A DNA stretch of 64,000 nucleotides from Mageeibacillus sp. UBA4314 (GTDB lineage Bacteria > Bacillota > Clostridia > Saccharofermentanales > Saccharofermentanaceae): contig DGUI01000027.1 of NCBI GenBank assembly GCA_002394605.1, positions 9,348 to 73,347 on the forward strand. The letters are read 5' to 3'. This document shows, piece by piece, positions 59,878 through 64,000 of the stretch. The notes under the pieces are model-generated. The model saw only the letters and a program-made list of their open reading frames with translations, was not told the DNA's origin and searched no databases. Each line of letters begins with the position of its first letter. The stretch's first letter is position 1. The position numbers were made by a program, and so were the translations under genes.

Positions 59878-60330
59878 ATGACCAGAAGAGACATTGCAAT
59901 AGCTAATTTCAAGTCAGGATACAACTGTTCGCAGTCTATCGTACTTGCTTTCAAGGATATTCTGCCTGAAGATGAGAATACGTTATCCAGATTGGCATCA
60001 TCTTTTGGAGGCGGTATGGGACGACTCCGGGAGGTGTGCGGATCTGTCAGTGGCATGTTCATGGTGGCAGGATTGCTGTACGGTTACGGCGGTCCTGAGC
60101 AAGGCAAGGTCAAGGCGGATCATTATGCAAGGATACAGGAACTTGCACACCGGTTTGAGGAGAAACACGGATCCATTGTTTGCAGAGAGATATTAGGCCT
60201 TACCGTACGCCATGATGCCCCGGTTCCGGAAGCAAGGACAGATGCATACTATAAGAAGCGTCCCTGTACGGAGATCATTGGTGATGCAGCAGAGATATTG
60301 GAACAATATATAACGGAACATCCGGTGTGA
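59878..60330 (+). CDS. C_GCAxxG_C_C family protein (probable redox protein)
   Basis: A 150-residue protein. The family pattern is met by C17 (NCSQSIVLAF), REVCGSVSGMFMVAGLLYG (the CGAxxG core, here CGSVSG), VCREILG and a late CTEIIGDAAEIL. The four cysteines are conserved in the family, which is common in anaerobes and sometimes fused to redox domains; function unknown. No ribosome binding site is visible before the ATG, 21 bases after the lipoprotein stop, which is odd for this window. Confidence 0.85.
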   Translation: MTRRDIAIANFKSGYNCSQSIVLAFKDILPEDENTLSRLASSFGGGMGRLREVCGSVSGMFMVAGLLYGYGGPEQGKVKADHYARIQELAHRFEEKHGSIVCREILGLTVRHDAPVPEARTDAYYKKRPCTEIIGDAAEILEQYITEHPV

Positions 60331-60396
60331 TAGCATGAGTCTCATCTGCCAGATGCAGACTTGCGAACGGTGCCGGGTATTGGGAGATTACATATC

Positions 60397-63213
60397 ATGA
60401 AGAGATTATTATCGTTATTTATGAGTCTGGCATTAACATTCACAACACTTCAGCTGTTTGTGACTGTTCCTGTAATGGCTGCAAGTGGTATCAAGATCGA
60501 TGAGGATCATTTCCCGGATGATAATTTCCGTGCGGTCATAAAGGGTCCTGAATACGATGCAAACGGCAATGGTTACTTAAGCAGTACCGAGATCGGGAAT
60601 GTAATCAATATTTACTGCGAAGGAGAAGGGATCAAATCCCTTAAGGGTGTGGAGTACTTTACTGCACTTCAGGGCTTGTGGTGCAAAGATAACAGCATCA
60701 AGTCAATAGATCTCAGTAAGAACAAGGATCTCCGCGGTGTATGGTGCTCCGGCAACAAGCTGACATCTCTTGACTTCTCATCCAATCCTGAACTGGTATG
60801 GGTATATTGTCATGACAACGCCCTGACATCCCTCAATGTTTCCAAGAATACCCATATGGCATATATTGAGTGCAATACCAATCCTTCGCTTAAGAAGCTT
60901 GATGTAACTCATAACAGGGAACTTGAGCACCTTATGTGTGCCTCGTGCGGGATCACATCCCTGGATCTGAGCAATAATCCGGAACTGGCACACCTTGACG
61001 CATTCAACAACAAGCTCAAATCCATCGACCTGTCCAATAATCCCAAGATGAAGAGACTTGATATCTGGGAGAACGTGGGACTTGGCAATGTGGATGTCAG
61101 TGGTCTTAAGCATCTACAGTACTACAATTGCGCATTCAACGGTGTAACCGAGCTGGATGTTACACACAACCCGGAACTTCAGAAATTGATCTGCAGCTAC
61201 AACGACATCGAAGAGCTTGATCTGTCCAATAATCCGAGACTGGCTTATCTTGATATCGGCGATAATCAGATAAGCAGCATCGATCTGTCGCATAATCCGC
61301 AGCTTTATTTCTTCCAGGCTTTTATCAATGACTTTACTGAACTGGACATCGGTGATAACAGCCGTCTTCTGAAGACATATAAGACCGGTACAAAGAAGGC
61401 TGAACCTAATGTAGGCAAGGCTCATTCATGGACTCTTGATTTCGGAGGATGGAACGAACTGGGCGTTGATCTGATGCACTTCCTGTGTGTTGATGACAAG
61501 GTGTCCATCAAGACCGCATCGAGCGGTGCGCCTGATGTTCCTGACAGCTATATCGATAAGGATGACGGATTATCTGATTCCTCCGATCTGCTCACGCGCG
61601 AAATGGTGATGCAGACACTCTACGAGCTTGCAGGAAGTCCTTCCGTAAGCGGGCTTACGACGAGGTTTAAGGATGTAGAGAAGGGAGCCTGGTATGAGAA
61701 GGCAGTCAAGTGGGGAGAAGCCAAGAAGATCTGCTTCGGATATCCTAATGTGTGTTCTGATACTTTCGGCGTGGGTGAATACGTGACGAGGGAAGACTTA
61801 GCGCTCATGCTCCACAGGTTTGCTGCATTTAAGAAGTATAAGACGGCATTTGATTACGGCAGAACAGACGAGTATAAGGATTTCTTCAGCATAGACTATT
61901 ATGCATGGGGTGCATTCACGTGGACCATACAGTGGGAGATACTTCTTCCGTACGGGGAAGAGGGGGCACCTCTTAATACGCTTAACTTATATCCTCACGG
62001 AAGGGTAACGCGCAGTGACCTGAAGTCAGGGATCAAGACTCTGTACAAACTTAATTACGATAAAGCACCTTCAGTGATCCCCATTCCGTCACAGGAAGTC
62101 AATAATCTTGTGAAGGTGGATTCGGTGGCGGCAACATGCACAGAGTATGGTAATAAGACATATTGGGTATCTTCAGAGACGGGGAAGTATTACGGGGATG
62201 TTCTTGGCAAGACTGAGGTCACGGAAGACTCGTGGTTGATCCTTCCGTTAGGCCACGATAATGTCAAGACAGCTGCAAAGGCTGCAACATGTACTAAGGA
62301 TGGCAATATCGCCTGCTATACATGTACGAGATGCGGTAAGCACTTTGCAGATCAGGCAGGTAATACACCTGTCAGTGACAATGATTATATAATACCTTCG
62401 CCGGGACATGACCTCGTTACATATGATGCAGAAGATGCTACATGTACCGAAGACGGCTGTACCGGATACTGTAAATGTACGGTATGCGGCAAGTTTTTCG
62501 ATGATGAGTCTGCCACCGCGGAGATCAAGGAAGGAAGCTGGATCATTCCTGCGGGACACGATGAGGAAGTCATTCTCACTCCTGCGACTCTGACGGAGGA
62601 CGGATCGATCGTCGCAACATGCGGTGTCTGCGGCAATGTAAGGCGTGAGACGATCAGTCATCCTGATACGTTCAAGCTGTCCACGACATCATATACATAT
62701 AACGGCAAAGCAAAGAAGCCTTCTGTCAAGGTAACGGATGCCAAGGGTGATACCATTTCTTCCAAATACTTTACGGCAGTCTTCCTGGACAGCAAGGGAA
62801 ATGTCGTTACTGAAGCTAAGAAGCCCGGAAAGTATAAGGTTTCCGTAACGTTTACGGGCAGGTACAGCGGCACGGCCGACGATCTGACATTTACGATCAA
62901 AAAGGGTAAGAATCCTCTTAAGATCAAGGCGGGAAAGACAGCCAAGGTCAAGTATTCCGCGGTGAAGAAGGCAACGCAGAAGCTGTCTGTATCCAAGGTG
63001 ATCACATTCTCCAACAAGGGGCAGGGAACACTGACATATAAGAAGACATCCGGCAATTCCAGGATCACGGTAAGCAAGACTACCGGAAAAGTTACCGTTA
63101 AGAAGGGGCTTAAGAAAGGAACTTACAAGGTTAAGGTCAAGGTCACGGCAGCCGGTAATTCCAATTATTCCAAGGGATCTGCGTCGGTAACATTCAAGAT
63201 CAAAGTTTACTAA
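60397..63213 (+). CDS. Large surface protein: leucine-rich repeats, SLH domains, cysteine-pair repeats and Ig-like end
   Basis: A 938-residue secreted protein. Signal peptide about 1-31 (LALTFTTLQLFVTVPVMA). Residues 80-345 hold about twelve short leucine-rich repeats (IKSIDLSKNKDL, LTSLDFSSNPEL, ITSLDLSNNPEL). Residues about 390-570 resemble three S-layer homology domains (RFKDVEKGAWYEKAVKWGEAKKICFGYPN, YVTREDLALMLHRFA). Residues 580-755 carry cysteine-rich repeats (AATCTKDGNIACYTCTRCGKHFAD and similar), then an Ig-like, very Lys-rich end. ATG at 60397 has GGGAG ten bases upstream. SLH domains suggest non-covalent binding to wall polymer; LRRs suggest protein or host interaction. No terminator follows. 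Confidence 0.8.
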   Translation: MKRLLSLFMSLALTFTTLQLFVTVPVMAASGIKIDEDHFPDDNFRAVIKGPEYDANGNGYLSSTEIGNVINIYCEGEGIKSLKGVEYFTALQGLWCKDNSIKSIDLSKNKDLRGVWCSGNKLTSLDFSSNPELVWVYCHDNALTSLNVSKNTHMAYIECNTNPSLKKLDVTHNRELEHLMCASCGITSLDLSNNPELAHLDAFNNKLKSIDLSNNPKMKRLDIWENVGLGNVDVSGLKHLQYYNCAFNGVTELDVTHNPELQKLICSYNDIEELDLSNNPRLAYLDIGDNQISSIDLSHNPQLYFFQAFINDFTELDIGDNSRLLKTYKTGTKKAEPNVGKAHSWTLDFGGWNELGVDLMHFLCVDDKVSIKTASSGAPDVPDSYIDKDDGLSDSSDLLTREMVMQTLYELAGSPSVSGLTTRFKDVEKGAWYEKAVKWGEAKKICFGYPNVCSDTFGVGEYVTREDLALMLHRFAAFKKYKTAFDYGRTDEYKDFFSIDYYAWGAFTWTIQWEILLPYGEEGAPLNTLNLYPHGRVTRSDLKSGIKTLYKLNYDKAPSVIPIPSQEVNNLVKVDSVAATCTEYGNKTYWVSSETGKYYGDVLGKTEVTEDSWLILPLGHDNVKTAAKAATCTKDGNIACYTCTRCGKHFADQAGNTPVSDNDYIIPSPGHDLVTYDAEDATCTEDGCTGYCKCTVCGKFFDDESATAEIKEGSWIIPAGHDEEVILTPATLTEDGSIVATCGVCGNVRRETISHPDTFKLSTTSYTYNGKAKKPSVKVTDAKGDTISSKYFTAVFLDSKGNVVTEAKKPGKYKVSVTFTGRYSGTADDLTFTIKKGKNPLKIKAGKTAKVKYSAVKKATQKLSVSKVITFSNKGQGTLTYKKTSGNSRITVSKTTGKVTVKKGLKKGTYKVKVKVTAAGNSNYSKGSASVTFKIKVY

Positions 63214-63237
63214 AACCATAATTGTTTGGGATCAATA

Positions 63238-63265
63238 TTGACAACTTGAATATATTTGATAAAAT
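63238..63265 (+). promoter_or_regulatory. Promoter of the OhrR-like regulator and peroxidase
   Basis: TTGACA (63238-63243), 16-base spacer, TAAAAT (63260-63265), 30 bases before the start codon. The operator-like palindrome at 63255-63279 covers the -10 box. Confidence 0.65.
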
Positions 63266-63279
63266 ATAATTGTATCAAA
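63255..63279. promoter_or_regulatory. Candidate operator for the MarR/OhrR-like regulator
   Basis: TTTGATA (63255-63261) and TATCAAA (63273-63279) form a perfect 7-bp inverted repeat with an 11-base centre. It overlaps the -10 box, as expected for an autorepressor of the MarR family. Confidence 0.5.
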
Positions 63280-63295
63280 CATAAAGGAGGCACTC

Positions 63296-63760
63296 ATGGA
63301 TTACGATTACCGCGAGGCAATGAAGCTTGATAATCAGCTCTGTTTCCCCCTCTATGCAGCCTCAAGACATGTAGTGGGACAGTACACCCCCTGGCTTAAG
63401 CCACTGGGTCTGACTTACACGCAGTACATTGTCTTTCTGGTGCTGTGGGAACAGGATGGGATCACGGTAGGCGAGATCTGCGACCGCCTGATGCTTGATA
63501 ACGGAACATTGTCACCGCTCCTTAAGAAGATGGAGCAGGCAGGCTACATCAACAGGAAGCGCGACAGCGGGGATGACAGGATCGTACTGATCACCCTCAC
63601 GGAAGAAGGCAGGGCTATGCAGGAGAAGGCGAAGGATGTGCCTCTGAAGGTGGCAGGATGCTTCGATCTTCCGCCTGATAAGGCCAAGATGCTCTATTCA
63701 CTTTTGTATGAACTATTGGACAGCAGGAAAAACAACACCGGAAGGAGTAATGAGACATGA
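63296..63760 (+). CDS. MarR-family regulator, OhrR-like
   Basis: A 154-residue winged-helix regulator. LDNQLCFPLYAASRHVVGQYTPWLKPLGLTYTQYIVFLVLWE at the start matches OhrR/MgrA proteins; C16 is at the position of the peroxide-sensing Cys15 of OhrR. The DNA-binding part (TVGEICDRLMLDNGTLSPLLKKMEQAGYINRKRDSGDDRIVLITLTEEG) includes the wing. In that group, oxidation of the cysteine releases the repressor. AAAGGAGG precedes the ATG. Its stop overlaps the next ATG, coupling it to a peroxidase. Confidence 0.9.
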   Translation: MDYDYREAMKLDNQLCFPLYAASRHVVGQYTPWLKPLGLTYTQYIVFLVLWEQDGITVGEICDRLMLDNGTLSPLLKKMEQAGYINRKRDSGDDRIVLITLTEEGRAMQEKAKDVPLKVAGCFDLPPDKAKMLYSLLYELLDSRKNNTGRSNET

Positions 63761-64000
63761 AGACAGTATTTGATCACGTGGTAAGAGACAGGAAGGGCAA
63801 CGAAGTTAGTCTGTCAGACTATAAGGGCAAGGTATTGCTTATCGTCAATACAGCTACAGGCTGCGGATTTACACCCCACTACGAGCCTCTTGAGGCTATG
63901 TATAAGGAGTTCAAGGATAAAGGTTTTGAGATCCTTGATTTCCCCTGCAACCAGTTTGCCGATCAGGCACCCGGGACAGATGATGAGATCCACGAATTCT
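63757..64000 (+). CDS. Glutathione peroxidase-family protein (3' end outside window)
   Basis: The first 81 residues of a thiol peroxidase. VNTATGCGFTPHYEPLEAMYKEF has the peroxidatic C36, and DFPCNQFADQAPGTDDEIHEF the second conserved segment with the catalytic Gln; both are Gpx/BtuE hallmarks. A Cys (not selenocysteine) is encoded. ATG at 63757 with AAGGAG nine bases upstream overlaps the regulator's stop codon (ATGA). It probably detoxifies hydroperoxides with thioredoxin under control of the OhrR-like regulator. The frame is open at the right edge. Confidence 0.9.
   Translation, partial: MKTVFDHVVRDRKGNEVSLSDYKGKVLLIVNTATGCGFTPHYEPLEAMYKEFKDKGFEILDFPCNQFADQAPGTDDEIHEF

Overview
The window looks like chromosome of a Gram-positive-type anaerobe of the class Clostridia, perhaps a gut or rumen Saccharofermentans/Lachnospiraceae-like bacterium. 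That placement is an inference. It rests on pta-ackA, strong AGGAGG ribosome binding sites with some GTG/TTG starts, a sortase-type sorting signal, choline-binding-type wall repeats, YfhO/GtrA membrane proteins, DUF6062 and CmpB proteins, and a rumen-clostridia-style type IV pilus locus. No phage, plasmid, transposase or CRISPR array is visible.

Layout. 1-3735: two YfhO-family membrane proteins (the first cut by the window edge) and a DEDDh exonuclease. 3736-19094: a type IV pilus region. It has a PilX-like 651-residue protein with its own promoter, then a leftward operon of prepilin peptidase, yebC, a P-loop ATPase fused to an Asp23-like domain, a DUF6062 protein and a DsrE-like protein. Divergent from this lies pilB-pilT-pilC-pilM-pilN-pilO, followed by two very short pilins with separate promoters and two larger minor pilins. 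19128-23733: tRNA-Gly, a TSCPD protein, a YfhO-GT2-DUF2752 operon and a DUF4190 protein. 23754-25295: metY behind a leader that encodes an 18-residue peptide ending in Cys and Met codons. 25314-31936: small membrane protein, RNA methyltransferase, rpsT, tmcAL, an anchored protein of unknown function, pta and ackA. 32040-33696: two tandem 51-bp palindromes, then an NlpC/P60-type cell-wall-repeat protein broken by an in-frame TAG.

33760-52042 is one long co-directional run of 16 genes: a PcrA-type helicase, two HD-domain nucleotide phosphohydrolases, two secreted/surface proteins, gtrA, folC, a TPR-like protein, thrC, a GT-C-like membrane protein, queT, a methyltransferase, a CmpB-like protein, yfcE, a thioredoxin-like lipoprotein and an ispF-like gene. 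52020-57380: a convergent methyltransferase, a sortase-anchored protein, a 126-bp nested palindromic element, a DUF4422 gene that looks leaderless, and a two-gene ABC polysaccharide exporter. 57385-64000: an RlmD-type methyltransferase without the usual iron-sulfur cysteines, an AT-rich lipoprotein, a C_GCAxxG_C_C protein, a 938-residue LRR/SLH surface protein, and an OhrR-like regulator overlapping a glutathione peroxidase gene that runs off the right edge.

The main themes are the cell surface (pili, wall-glycan modification, wall hydrolases, polysaccharide export) mixed with housekeeping genes. The most unusual items are the metY leader peptide, the very short pilins, the ATPase-Asp23 fusion operon, the two palindromic elements and the amber-interrupted wall protein. 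All family names come from reading the sequence and from memory; no database search was run.
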